In this document: piece after piece, positions 34,878 to 43,583 of the stretch | Position numbering within the stretch: the first letter of the stretch is position 1 | Layout: each line of letters opens with the position of its first letter | Assembly (NCBI RefSeq): GCF_000308875.1 | Contig: NZ_BAGL01000018.1 | Location: 17,558 to 81,557 of the forward strand | Source: Nocardia transvalensis NBRC 15921 | Lineage (GTDB): Bacteria; Actinomycetota; Actinomycetes; Mycobacteriales; Mycobacteriaceae | Length of the DNA: 64,000 nucleotides | Direction: 5' to 3' | Position numbers and translations under genes: made by a program | Notes under the pieces: model-generated | What the model saw: the letters and a program-made list of their open reading frames with translations, nothing else | Database searches by the model: none | Told to the model about the DNA's origin: nothing

Positions 34878-35351
34878 CTCGAAGGTCCCCGGGCCCACGT
34901 TCTTGCTGTTGCGGGTGCGCAGGGCGTGGACGTAATCGCTCGGCGCGCCTGCTTTTTCGGCGGCGTCGGCGATGACGCCGATGTAGCGGGCCGAGGGCAG
35001 TCCGCCCTCGTAGGCGTCGAGGACGTACAGCCAGGCCAGGACGGGCGCCGCGCCGGCGCCGGGACCCGAGGTGACGCGCAGCCGGATCTTCTTGTGGATG
35101 CCGAAGTCCGAGCCCTCCCAGCGGTCCAGGCTCAGCTCGTCCTCCGGCGACACGTCGTAGAGCACGACGAAGACGCGCGAGCCCGGCTCCTCGACCACCG
35201 TCGCGAGCGGTCCCTCCCAGCCGATGTCGTCGCCGGCGAAGGTCAGGCGCCATCCCTCCAGCCAACCGGTTCCGTACACCGGGGAGTGCGGACAGCGCTT
35301 GAGCATCTGCTCCGGGTCCATGTTGGACCCGTAGGCGGCGTATATCGGCAC
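34872..35351 (-). CDS. Gamma-glutamylcyclotransferase-like protein (Rv3304-like)
   Basis: This 159-residue protein has the cyclotransferase-fold start YAAYGSNMDPEQML, whose YGSN loop binds the gamma-glutamyl group. A compact beta-barrel follows, with LDRWEGSDFGIHKKIRLRV in its middle. The enzyme family makes 5-oxoproline from gamma-glutamyl amines, but the exact substrate here is unknown. The GTG start directly gives the family N terminus. The position between amiA1 and lpdA matches Rv3304. Confidence 0.82.
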   Translation of the reverse strand: MPIYAAYGSNMDPEQMLKRCPHSPVYGTGWLEGWRLTFAGDDIGWEGPLATVVEEPGSRVFVVLYDVSPEDELSLDRWEGSDFGIHKKIRLRVTSGPGAGAAPVLAWLYVLDAYEGGLPSARYIGVIADAAEKAGAPSDYVHALRTRNSKNVGPGTFEL

Positions 35352-35591
35352 CAGGAAAGCCTATCGGACAATGGCCGCACCTCGACCGAATCCCAGCGTG
35401 TTGAATCGCGGCACGTACCTCGGGGTAGCACCGATCTGCGGTGATATGCCCGAACATTGAGCAGGAACACACCTTCCGGCCCCGGCTACCACCGCGGTTC
35501 GACCGGGGGCCGCAAACCCGCCGCGACACGGGAGCGGCAAGAATGAACACCACCGGAGATCCCGGACTACAGCTCGACAGCGGAGGTATAC

Positions 35592-36995
35592 ATGTCCCGC
35601 ATTGCGATCATCGGGGGCGGCCCCGCCGGCTACGAGGCGGCATTGGTGGCATCCCAGCACGGCGCGACGGTCACGGTGATCGACAGCGACGGCATCGGTG
35701 GGGCGTGCGTGCTGTGGGACTGTGTGCCGTCGAAGACGTTCATCGCCTCGACCGGTGTCCGGACCGATCTGCGCCGGGCTCGTGACCTGGGCATCACGCT
35801 GCATCCCGCGCAGGCGCAGGTGCGGTTGTCGGAGGTCAACTCCCGGGTCAAGACGCTGGCGCAGGCGCAGTCCTCGGATATCCGCTCGAAGCTGCAGGCG
35901 GCCGGGGTGACCATCCTCAACGGCCACGGCAGGCTCATCGATCAGATCCCCGGCCTGGCCACCCACCTGGTGCGGGCCACGCTGTCCGACGGGACCGAGC
36001 GCGTCCTCGAGGCCGACGTCGTCCTGATCGCGACGGGAGCCAGCCCGCGCGTGCTGCCCGGCGCGGAGCCCGACGGCGAGCGCATCCTGAACTGGCGCCA
36101 GCTCTACGACCTCAAGGAACTGCCCGAGACCCTGGTCGTGATCGGATCCGGTGTCACCGGTGCGGAATTCGTCTCCGCCTACACCGAGATGGGCGTGAAG
36201 GTGAAGGTGCTGTCCAGCCGCGACCGCATCATGCCGAGCGAGGACGCCGACGCCGCGCTGGTCCTGGAGGACGCGCTGGCGGAGCGCGGCGTGGAGCTGT
36301 TCAAGCAGGCCCGCGCCGACGCGGTGGAGCGCACCGCCGACGGCATCGTGGTGAAGCTCTCCGACGGCCGCACGGTCACCGGTTCGCACGCACTGATGAC
36401 GGTCGGCTCCACCCCGAACACCCAGGAGCTGGGCCTCGAGCGCATCGGCATCGAACTCGGCAAGGGCGGTTATCTGCGAGTGGACCGGGTGTCGCGGACG
36501 TCCGTTCCGGGCATCTATGCCGCCGGTGACTGCACCGGGCTGCTGCCGCTGGCCTCGGTGGCCGCCATGCAGGGCCGCATCGCGATGTATCACGCACTGG
36601 GCGAGGGCGTGCAGCCGATCCGGTTGAAGACGGTGGCCTCGGCGGTGTTCACCCGCCCCGAGATCGCGACGGTGGGCGTCAGCCAGACCGCGATCGATAA
36701 CGGCGAGACTCCGGCCCGGACGGTCATGCTGCCGCTGAACACCAATCCGCGGGCGAAGATGTCCGGCCTGCGCCGCGGCTTCGTGAAGATCTTCTGCCGG
36801 CCCGCCACCGGCGTGGTGATCGGCGGCGTCGTGGTGGCCCCGATCGCGTCCGAGCTGATCCTGCCGATCGCGATGGCCGTGCAGAACAATCTGACGGTCA
36901 ACGATCTCGCCCAGACATTCTCCGTTTACCCGTCGTTGTCGGGGTCGATCACGGAGGCCGCCAGACAGCTCATGCGGCACGACGACCTGGGGTGA
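35592..36995 (+). CDS. lpdA: NAD(P)H-quinone dehydrogenase / flavoprotein disulfide reductase
   Basis: This 467-residue FAD protein of the pyridine nucleotide-disulfide reductase family has GGGPAGYEAA (FAD), VIGSGVTGAEFVSAY (NAD) and a second FAD motif IYAAGDCTG, then a dimerisation domain. It is the orthologue of M. tuberculosis LpdA (Rv3303c), reported as a quinone reductase that lacks one redox cysteine. Here the active-site loop reads GGACVLWDCVPSK, with Cys39 and Cys44 spaced as in true disulfide reductases. The C-terminal His-Glu dyad of lipoamide dehydrogenase is absent (YPSLSGS). A GGAGG ribosome-binding site precedes the ATG. It likely counters oxidative stress. Confidence 0.9.
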   Translation: MSRIAIIGGGPAGYEAALVASQHGATVTVIDSDGIGGACVLWDCVPSKTFIASTGVRTDLRRARDLGITLHPAQAQVRLSEVNSRVKTLAQAQSSDIRSKLQAAGVTILNGHGRLIDQIPGLATHLVRATLSDGTERVLEADVVLIATGASPRVLPGAEPDGERILNWRQLYDLKELPETLVVIGSGVTGAEFVSAYTEMGVKVKVLSSRDRIMPSEDADAALVLEDALAERGVELFKQARADAVERTADGIVVKLSDGRTVTGSHALMTVGSTPNTQELGLERIGIELGKGGYLRVDRVSRTSVPGIYAAGDCTGLLPLASVAAMQGRIAMYHALGEGVQPIRLKTVASAVFTRPEIATVGVSQTAIDNGETPARTVMLPLNTNPRAKMSGLRRGFVKIFCRPATGVVIGGVVVAPIASELILPIAMAVQNNLTVNDLAQTFSVYPSLSGSITEAARQLMRHDDLG

Positions 36996-37257
36996 TGGGC
37001 CACCGGTCGGTGTTCCCATGAGTGGCCTCCGGGATCTGTTGCCTGAAACTTGTTCGTGTGGTTCACTTCCCGCAGAGATGTGACTGGTGGGCGGTTGGTT
37101 GGTTGTCGTGTACGGGGGGATCCACCTTTCCCGAACCGGAGCTCGCGAACGGCCCCCGGGCCGGTAGTACGCGACCGGGCATCTGTGAGCACAGTTGGAG
37201 TTCGGCCGAACCTCGGTGAGGGGGCGCAGCCGGGCTCGGGAAAGGGATTGCGAGACA

Positions 37258-38376
37258 GTGAAACATCGTCAGCCGGGCCGGGCAACGAGAACGATGGCCA
37301 CCACGTCCTTGCCGCTGGCCACCGCCGCGGCCGTCGCCACCATCCTGACCGCCTCTCCCGCCGCCACCGCCGCGCCGGTCGAGCCCGCGGTACCCACCAC
37401 TCCCGCGCAGCCGGGCACCAACGAGGTCCAGTCCCCGGAGGGGCAGCAGGCGCCCTCGACCCAGCCGCAGGAGCCGCAGTCCCCGAGCCAGCCGGGCGCG
37501 ACCTCGCCGCAGCCGGGCGTCACCACGCCGCAGCCCGGTGTCACCACTCCGGATCCCAATGCGCCCAAGCCGGATCCGAACGCCCCGAAGCCGGACGAGA
37601 AGAGCCCGAACCGCACCCAGCCGGGTGTGACCACCCCGCGCGTCGCGCCGCTGCCGGTGCCGGGCCAGGAGGTCCAGCCGCCGGTCACGCCGGGCCAGCC
37701 GGACGGCGGCCAGACCGACCAGCTCAAGCCCCAGCAGCCGCATCCGGATCAGCCGCAGGTGACGCCGCGTCCGGCACAGCCGGGCCAGGGTGGTCAGGGC
37801 GGACAGGGCACCGGCCAGGGCGGTACGGACAACCTGACGGGCAACGGCCCGTCGCAGGATTCGACGCAGCCGCGCTGGAACGCGCCGAGCCTGCAGTCCG
37901 CTCCGGCCGCTCCCGTCGTCCCGATGCAGGGCCCGCACACCGAGGTCGGCGCGAATATCGACGCCGGCGGTGTGATGCCGGGCTACGTGGCCAACACCCA
38001 TCACTTCAGCAACCTCGACGGCTACGTCGGCACCGTGGGGTACTCGACCCCGACGGGCACCGGCGACGGCGGCGTCTCGCTGGAGTTCGTCGAGGCCAAC
38101 AAGATCAAGGTCACCACCTACACCCACACCACGGGCATCGACGACCTGAAGTCCGCCACCGGCTTCAACGACATCACCAACGAGAGCTACGTCGACACCA
38201 CCCAGGCGAACGCCGCCAAGGCCGCCGTCGAGGGCTGGATCCGGATGCAGCCGGGCGGTGAAGCGGCGCTCCAGGCCGCGGGCCAGGTTGGTAAGCTGCC
38301 GGAGGGCGAGCTGGCTCCGCAGACGGTGGATGTCGCCGGTATCACCACGCAGTGGAGCGGGTCGGTCCAGAACTGA
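37258..38376 (+). CDS. Secreted proline-rich protein of unknown function
   Basis: The 372-residue protein has a signal peptide (about residues 13-33, ending ASPAATAA). A long Pro/Gln/Gly-rich region with PQPGVTTPQPGVTTPDPNAP-type repeats (about 35-215) follows. A compact C-terminal domain of about 150 residues (VGANIDAGGVMPGYVANTHH onward) contains beta-rich and helical stretches. I do not recognise this domain. The extended Pro-rich region probably spans the cell wall. GTG 37258 is the best start; ATG 37294 would leave a minimal signal peptide. A strong hairpin follows the gene. It is not part of the mycobacterial gene order. Confidence 0.72.
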   Translation: MKHRQPGRATRTMATTSLPLATAAAVATILTASPAATAAPVEPAVPTTPAQPGTNEVQSPEGQQAPSTQPQEPQSPSQPGATSPQPGVTTPQPGVTTPDPNAPKPDPNAPKPDEKSPNRTQPGVTTPRVAPLPVPGQEVQPPVTPGQPDGGQTDQLKPQQPHPDQPQVTPRPAQPGQGGQGGQGTGQGGTDNLTGNGPSQDSTQPRWNAPSLQSAPAAPVVPMQGPHTEVGANIDAGGVMPGYVANTHHFSNLDGYVGTVGYSTPTGTGDGGVSLEFVEANKIKVTTYTHTTGIDDLKSATGFNDITNESYVDTTQANAAKAAVEGWIRMQPGGEAALQAAGQVGKLPEGELAPQTVDVAGITTQWSGSVQN

Positions 38377-38395
38377 CACAGACTGAATCGCGCGT

Positions 38396-38419
38396 GGGGC
38401 GGTCGTTCTCGACCGCCCC
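38396..38419 (+). terminator. Intrinsic terminator after the proline-rich protein
   Basis: GGGGCGGTCG (38396-38405) pairs perfectly with CGACCGCCCC (38410-38419) around a TTCT loop and is followed by TTGTGTGTGT. This is the clearest terminator in the window. Confidence 0.8.
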
Positions 38420-38450
38420 TTGTGTGTGTCATGGGAAGGGACTGTAGGAG

Positions 38451-39653
38451 ATGGCCTCCGAGGACGATGCCAGGCGTGACGACTCCGGACGGTCCGGTGC
38501 ACGAGACCGGGGCGAGTCGGAATTCGGCCCACCCGTCTCCGGATTCGGGCCGCCGCTCAACGAATTCGGTCCCCCGCTGAACGATTTCGGCCCGCCGACA
38601 GGCGAATCCCCGGCCGTGGGCTGGTCCCCGGGCGACGCGCCGGAACGGCCGAACCTGGGCTGGCAACCGGCCGACGGCCCGCCTGCCCCGCCCGCGCCGC
38701 CGGTTCCGCCACCGCCGCCGCAGTATCGCGCGCCTGATTCGAGTACCGCGGAGGCCTCGCGCGCCCCCGCGCCGGATACTCGGCGGATGCCCGCGCCCGA
38801 GGCCCCGTCCGCTCCGGAAACCCGTCGCCCGCCCGGTCCGGAGGCCTCCCGCACTCCCGCGCCCGAGACCCGCCGCATGTCCGCACCGGACACCCGCGGT
38901 GGTCCCGGTCCCGAGCCCTCACGACCGGTCCAGGGCGGCCCGCCTCCGCCGCAGCGCCCGGCGGATCCCCGCCCCGCGCGCGAGTCCTCCGGATCGCTGT
39001 GGGACGACGACGATCTGGCCAAGAAGCTGGTCGCCGCGCGCCCGACCCCGCAGCGGGAGTCCTCGTCGCTCTGGGACGACGACGATCTGGCGAAGAAACT
39101 CGGGACGCCGCGCCCCGAGCCAGAGGATGAACCGGAGCGCCCGCGGCGCAATATGGGAGTGCTCATCGGCGGTCTGGCCGCGGCGTTCGTGGTGATCGTC
39201 GCGATCGCGGCGGTGATCGTCTTCACCACGCGCAAGAGCGAACCGGAGGGTCCGGGAGCCGCGCCGGCCGGCCCACCGGCGGGCGAGCCGCTGGCCTGTC
39301 CCGCGGTCTCCGACGGCAAGGTCGTCATCGGCAACGGCCCGGGCGGGACCTCCAGCGGTCCGCAGGCGATCCTCGGCTTCGAGCACGCGTACTTCGCCGA
39401 CCGCAATGCCGCGAAGGCGCGCACATTCGCCGCACCGGACGCGAATCTCGAGGCGCCCGACCTGCTGCAGAAGATCATCGAGAGTCAGGTGCCGCAGGGC
39501 ACGTCCTACTGCGTGCGGATCGAGTCGGCGGCCCCGGACCGGTTCCTCGTCGACATCACCGTCAAACATCCCGACGGCAATTCCCCCAAGTACATCTCCA
39601 CGATCACGACCGTGAATCGGGACGGGCAGAACCTGGTCTACCTGATCGAATAG
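38451..39653 (+). CDS. Proline-rich single-pass membrane protein with extracytoplasmic domain
   Basis: The 400-residue protein has a long disordered cytoplasmic N terminus (1-225) with FGPPxxxFGPP repeats and a Pro/Ala/Arg-rich stretch. Two copies of SLWDDDDLAKKL (near 182 and 206) follow, then one transmembrane helix (about 236-260) and an outer domain of about 130 residues with two cysteines. That domain (AILGFEHAYFADRNAAKARTF) is of the kind found in many Nocardia membrane proteins of unknown role. The duplicated acidic W-D-D-D-D motif may dock a cytoplasmic partner. No enzyme signature is visible. GTAGGAGATG gives a usable ribosome-binding site. Confidence 0.7.
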   Translation: MASEDDARRDDSGRSGARDRGESEFGPPVSGFGPPLNEFGPPLNDFGPPTGESPAVGWSPGDAPERPNLGWQPADGPPAPPAPPVPPPPPQYRAPDSSTAEASRAPAPDTRRMPAPEAPSAPETRRPPGPEASRTPAPETRRMSAPDTRGGPGPEPSRPVQGGPPPPQRPADPRPARESSGSLWDDDDLAKKLVAARPTPQRESSSLWDDDDLAKKLGTPRPEPEDEPERPRRNMGVLIGGLAAAFVVIVAIAAVIVFTTRKSEPEGPGAAPAGPPAGEPLACPAVSDGKVVIGNGPGGTSSGPQAILGFEHAYFADRNAAKARTFAAPDANLEAPDLLQKIIESQVPQGTSYCVRIESAAPDRFLVDITVKHPDGNSPKYISTITTVNRDGQNLVYLIE

Positions 39654-39744
39654 TTCCATATCTCACAGTGTGAGAAATGAATTTCAGACTCTGGACGATA
39701 GCGTGCGACAATCGTGGCGTTGCGCGTTCTTTCGGAGGTTGTCC

Positions 39745-40923
39745 ATGTCGCCGATCACCCCGCCCCTGGCCCGCCGCCTGGCCGGTCTGCGCAGTTCCGC
39801 GATTCGCGATCTGCTGACGCTGACCTCGCGTGCCGACATCATCGGCCTCGCCGGTGGCCTGCCGGACGCGCAGCTCATGCCCCGGGACCGGATCGCGCGG
39901 GCGACCGAGGAGGCACTGGCCGACCGCTCGCGGCTGCAGTACACGGAGTCGGCCGGATGGGGCCCGCTGCGCGAGGTGCTCGCCGGACGGGAATCGGCCC
40001 GGCTGGGCCGCCCGGTGCCGGTCGAGGAGATCTTCGTCACCCACGGATCACAGCAGGCGCTGTCGCTGCTGTCCGAGGTCCTGCTCGATCCGGGGGCTCT
40101 GGTGGTCGTCGAGGATCCGGCGTACGTCGGCGCGTTGCAGGTGTTCCGGGCCGCCGGTGCGCGGATCGAGGCGGTGCCGCTGGACGCCGACGGTATGCGG
40201 ATCGACGCGCTGTCGGAGTTGCTGGAGCGCGGCGAGCGCCCCGCGGTCGTGCACACCGTGAGCAATTTCCACAATCCGCGCGGCGTCACCATGGTCTCGG
40301 ACCGTCGTCGTGCCCTGGCCGACCTCGCTGAGCGGTACAACTTCTGGGTGATCGAGGACGATCCGTACGGTGAGCTGTGGTTCGACCGCCCGTCGCCGGA
40401 ACCCGTCGCGTCCTACTCGCCCAACGTGATTCGGCTGTCGAGCGCGTCGAAGATCCTGGCGCCGACGTTGCGGGCCGGCTGGATGGTCGCCCCGGATCGG
40501 GTGTGCCGGGGCGTCGAACTGCTGAAGCAGGGCGCCGACCTGTGCGGTTCGGCCCTGACCCAGCAGGTCACCGCGGATCTGCTCGCCGACGACGCCTGGC
40601 TGACCGACCACGTGGACAAGGTCCGCCGCATCTACGGCGAGCGGGCGGAGGCGCTGGTCGGCGCCCTGCGCGCCCGGCTCGGCGACCGGATCGTGAGCAC
40701 CGACGCCGCGGGCGGGATGTTCGTGTGGGCCGATTTCACCGACGGCACCGATACCGCCGACTTGCTGCCGCGCGCGGTCGAGCACGGCACGGCCTACGTC
40801 CCCGGTTCGGCCTTCGCCGTCTCCGCGGACTACCGCCATTCGATGCGGCTGTGCTTCACCACCTCGGACGCTGCGACACTGCGGGAGGCGGTCGATCGCC
40901 TGGTGGCGGCCCTCGACGGGTAG
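39745..40923 (+). CDS. PLP-dependent class I aminotransferase (2-aminoadipate/aromatic type)
   Basis: This 392-residue fold-type I aminotransferase resembles the LysN/ARO8-like subgroup. Landmarks are GGLPDAQLMP at the N terminus, THGSQQALSLL, HTVSNFHNPRG (Asn and Pro at the cofactor site), IEDDPYGELWF (Asp and Tyr), SSASKILAPTLRAGWM with the PLP Lys, and MRLCFT with the substrate carboxylate Arg. It probably transfers the amino group of aromatic, branched-chain or 2-aminoadipate substrates. GGAGG lies 7 nt upstream of ATG 39745. It has no MocR-type HTH domain. Confidence 0.86.
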   Translation: MSPITPPLARRLAGLRSSAIRDLLTLTSRADIIGLAGGLPDAQLMPRDRIARATEEALADRSRLQYTESAGWGPLREVLAGRESARLGRPVPVEEIFVTHGSQQALSLLSEVLLDPGALVVVEDPAYVGALQVFRAAGARIEAVPLDADGMRIDALSELLERGERPAVVHTVSNFHNPRGVTMVSDRRRALADLAERYNFWVIEDDPYGELWFDRPSPEPVASYSPNVIRLSSASKILAPTLRAGWMVAPDRVCRGVELLKQGADLCGSALTQQVTADLLADDAWLTDHVDKVRRIYGERAEALVGALRARLGDRIVSTDAAGGMFVWADFTDGTDTADLLPRAVEHGTAYVPGSAFAVSADYRHSMRLCFTTSDAATLREAVDRLVAALDG

Positions 40924-41142
40924 TTCGCCGCCGGGATCACATCGCGAGAAGATCGCCCGTGAGTTACCGTGGGCTTCGGTTACTCGTGGGTAGGCGGTGC
41001 TGGGACGCGCGACACGAGCGCCGCACCGGCCGGGAAGTCCCGGTGTTCCCATAGCCTGGACGCGAGCAGCCGGACGAGAGCTTTCACCAACGGCGGGTCG
41101 ATCCGCAACCCGCGACCACGGGCGTTCTGGAGGTGTCGGGCT

Positions 41143-42894
41143 ATGACGGAGAAATCGCGATCGCAGGGGAAACCGGCCGGTGGGCTGGGGCCCGCGCAGC
41201 GGGCGGAGGCGTGGGACCGGCTCGGCACAGACCATTTCGACATGGTCGTGATCGGCGGCGGCGTGGTCGGCGCGGGTATCGCGCTGGACGCGGCCACCCG
41301 CGGGCTGGAAGTGGCGCTGGTGGAGGCCCGCGACCTGGCGTCGGGGACATCGAGCCGGTCGTCGAAGATGTTCCACGGCGGCCTGCGCTATCTGGAGCAG
41401 CTGGACTTCGGGCTGGTCCGCGAGGCCCTGCACGAACGTGAGCTGAGCCTGAAAACCCTTGCGCCGCATCTGGTCAAGCCGTTGCGGTTCCTGTATCCGC
41501 TCACCCACCGGGTGTGGGAGCGGCCGTACGTCGCCTCCGGCCTGGTGCTCTACGACACCATGGGCGGCGCGAAATCCGTTCCGGGACAACATCATGTGAC
41601 CCGTTCGGGTGCGATGCGGCTGTCGCCCGGAGTGCGCCGCGACGCGCTGATCGGCGGCGTCACCTACTTCGACACGGTCGTCGACGACGCCCGCCACACC
41701 ATGACGGTCGCCCGCACCGCCGCGCACTACGGCGCGGTGATCCGGACCTCCACCCAGGTGGTCGGATTCCTCCGCGAGGCCGACCGGGTGGTGGGCGTGA
41801 AGGTGCGCGACAGCGAGGACGGCCGCACCACCGAGGTCCGGGGGCACGTGGTCGTCAACGCCACCGGGGTGTGGACCGACGAGATCCAGGCGCTCTCGCA
41901 CCTGCGCGGCCGTTTCCACGTGCGCGCCTCCAAGGGCGTGCACATCGTCGTGCCGCGCGACCGCATCGTCAGCGAGGCTGCGCTGATTCTGCGCACCGCC
42001 ACCTCGGTGCTGTTCGTCATTCCGTGGAGCACCAATCACTGGATCATCGGCACCACCGACACCGACTGGAATCTGGACCTGGCGCATCCGGCCGCGACCA
42101 AGGCCGATATCGACTACCTGCTGGACCAGGTCAACAAGGTGCTGGTCACACCGCTCACCCACGACGACATCCAGGGCGTGTACGCGGGACTGCGGCCGCT
42201 GCTGGCGGGGGAGAGCGACGAGACCTCGAAGCTGTCGCGCGAGCACGCGGTGGCGCGCATCGCCCCTGGCCTGGTGGCCATCGCGGGCGGCAAGTACACG
42301 ACCTACCGGGTGATGGCCTACGACGCGGTAGACGCTGCGGCACAGGACATTCCGCAGCGCGTCTCGTCGACGATCACCGACAAGGTGCCGCTGGTGGGCG
42401 CCGACGGCTACTTCGCGCTGCTGAACCAGACCCCGCATCTGGCCGAGACCTACGGTGTGCACCCGTACCGGATCGAGCATCTGCTCAATCGTTACGGTTC
42501 GCTGGTCACTCGGGTGCTGGATCTGGCCGAGGGCAAACCCGAACTGCTGCAACCGATTACCGAAGCACCAACCTATCTGAGGGTGGAGGCGGTGTACGCG
42601 GCCGCCGAGGAGGGCGCGCTGCACCTGGACGACATCCTGGCGCGCCGCACTCGCGTCTCCATCGAGTACTCCCATCGCGGGATGGATTGCGCCCGGGAGG
42701 TCGCCGAACTCGTCGCACCTGTGCTGGGTTGGGACGCAGCGGAAATCGACCGGGAGGTCGAGACCTACCGCGCCCGGGTCGAGGCGGAGATCCGCTCGCA
42801 GACGCAGCCGGACGACGCCTCCGCCGATGCGTTGCGGGCGGCCGCACCGGAACCGCGCCCGGAGATTCTGGAGCCGGTGCCGTCCGAAGGGTGA
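41143..42894 (+). CDS. glpD: Glycerol-3-phosphate dehydrogenase (quinone/FAD)
   Basis: This peripheral-membrane flavoprotein oxidises glycerol 3-phosphate to dihydroxyacetone phosphate and feeds electrons to the quinone pool. The 583-residue protein has the FAD motif VVIGGGVVGAGIALDAATRG, the family signature SSRSSKMFHGGLRYLEQLDFGLVREAL and IGTTDTDW. It ends with the DAO C-terminal domain (SIEYSHRGMDCAREVAELV). GGAGG precedes the ATG. In position it corresponds to glpD2 (Rv3302c), next to lpdA in mycobacteria; here three genes are inserted between them. Confidence 0.94.
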   Translation: MTEKSRSQGKPAGGLGPAQRAEAWDRLGTDHFDMVVIGGGVVGAGIALDAATRGLEVALVEARDLASGTSSRSSKMFHGGLRYLEQLDFGLVREALHERELSLKTLAPHLVKPLRFLYPLTHRVWERPYVASGLVLYDTMGGAKSVPGQHHVTRSGAMRLSPGVRRDALIGGVTYFDTVVDDARHTMTVARTAAHYGAVIRTSTQVVGFLREADRVVGVKVRDSEDGRTTEVRGHVVVNATGVWTDEIQALSHLRGRFHVRASKGVHIVVPRDRIVSEAALILRTATSVLFVIPWSTNHWIIGTTDTDWNLDLAHPAATKADIDYLLDQVNKVLVTPLTHDDIQGVYAGLRPLLAGESDETSKLSREHAVARIAPGLVAIAGGKYTTYRVMAYDAVDAAAQDIPQRVSSTITDKVPLVGADGYFALLNQTPHLAETYGVHPYRIEHLLNRYGSLVTRVLDLAEGKPELLQPITEAPTYLRVEAVYAAAEEGALHLDDILARRTRVSIEYSHRGMDCAREVAELVAPVLGWDAAEIDREVETYRARVEAEIRSQTQPDDASADALRAAAPEPRPEILEPVPSEG

Positions 42895-42971
42895 GGGTGG
42901 CGCTCGGTTACCTTGTCCGGCCCTGATATTCACCGTCCCAGCCACGTTCCGCGTGGAATGCCGTGGGGTGT

Positions 42972-43583
42972 TCAGACGCCTTGTGTACCTTCGATATTCG
43001 CCGCCCAGGCGACGAGTGACCGCAGGTAACGCAGTACGGTCTCGTCAGAGTACGCCGCCGGGTCTTCCAGATGCAGCCGGGCCAGTTCCTCCAAGGCCGC
43101 CAACAGGATTCGCGCGGTGGGCCCGTCGGGGTCGACGGTCGCCCCGGCGAACCGGGAGAGGTGCCGGGCGCCCACCCGGCGGGCGTAGGCGCGGCCCAGT
43201 TCGATCTGCTCGCGCAGGTCGGGCGGGGCGCCGTCGGGCGGGCGGAGGATGATCCGCCAGCTCACCGGCGCCGCATGGAGATACGCGAGAATGCCGCGGC
43301 CGACGGCGTCCACATCGTCGTCCGGTGCGAGCCGATCGATACTGCCGACGCCGGCGAGGGCGATGGTCCGCTCCCGCTCCAGCAGTGCGTCCATCAGGCC
43401 GGGCAGATCGGCGAACTGCTGGTACACCACGGCCCGGGTGACATCCGCGGCGCGGGCCACGCGATCGATACTCACGGCGGCGAAGCCCTCGGCGGCGACG
43501 ATATCGCGGGTCACGTCCAGCAGTTGCGCCCGCCGATCGGCGGCCGACATCCGGCGCTTGACGGCGGGACGCTGCGGGCTCAC
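42972..43583 (-). CDS. TetR-family regulator of the HpnE-like operon
   Basis: This 203-residue TetR protein has an HTH (VSIDRVARAADVTRAVVYQQFADLPGLMDALL) and a variable C-terminal domain. It is co-transcribed with the upstream flavoprotein gene (GTGA overlap at 43580-43583). A palindrome overlapping the -10 box of that operon is its likely operator, giving autoregulation. The inducing ligand is unknown. Confidence 0.88.
   Translation of the reverse strand: MSPQRPAVKRRMSAADRRAQLLDVTRDIVAAEGFAAVSIDRVARAADVTRAVVYQQFADLPGLMDALLERERTIALAGVGSIDRLAPDDDVDAVGRGILAYLHAAPVSWRIILRPPDGAPPDLREQIELGRAYARRVGARHLSRFAGATVDPDGPTARILLAALEELARLHLEDPAAYSDETVLRYLRSLVAWAANIEGTQGV

Noticed and set aside
40048..42945. 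965-codon minus-strand open frame opposite the aminotransferase and glpD
   Set aside because: It is a shadow frame: its sequence is compositionally abnormal, and both opposite-strand genes have clear family motifs.
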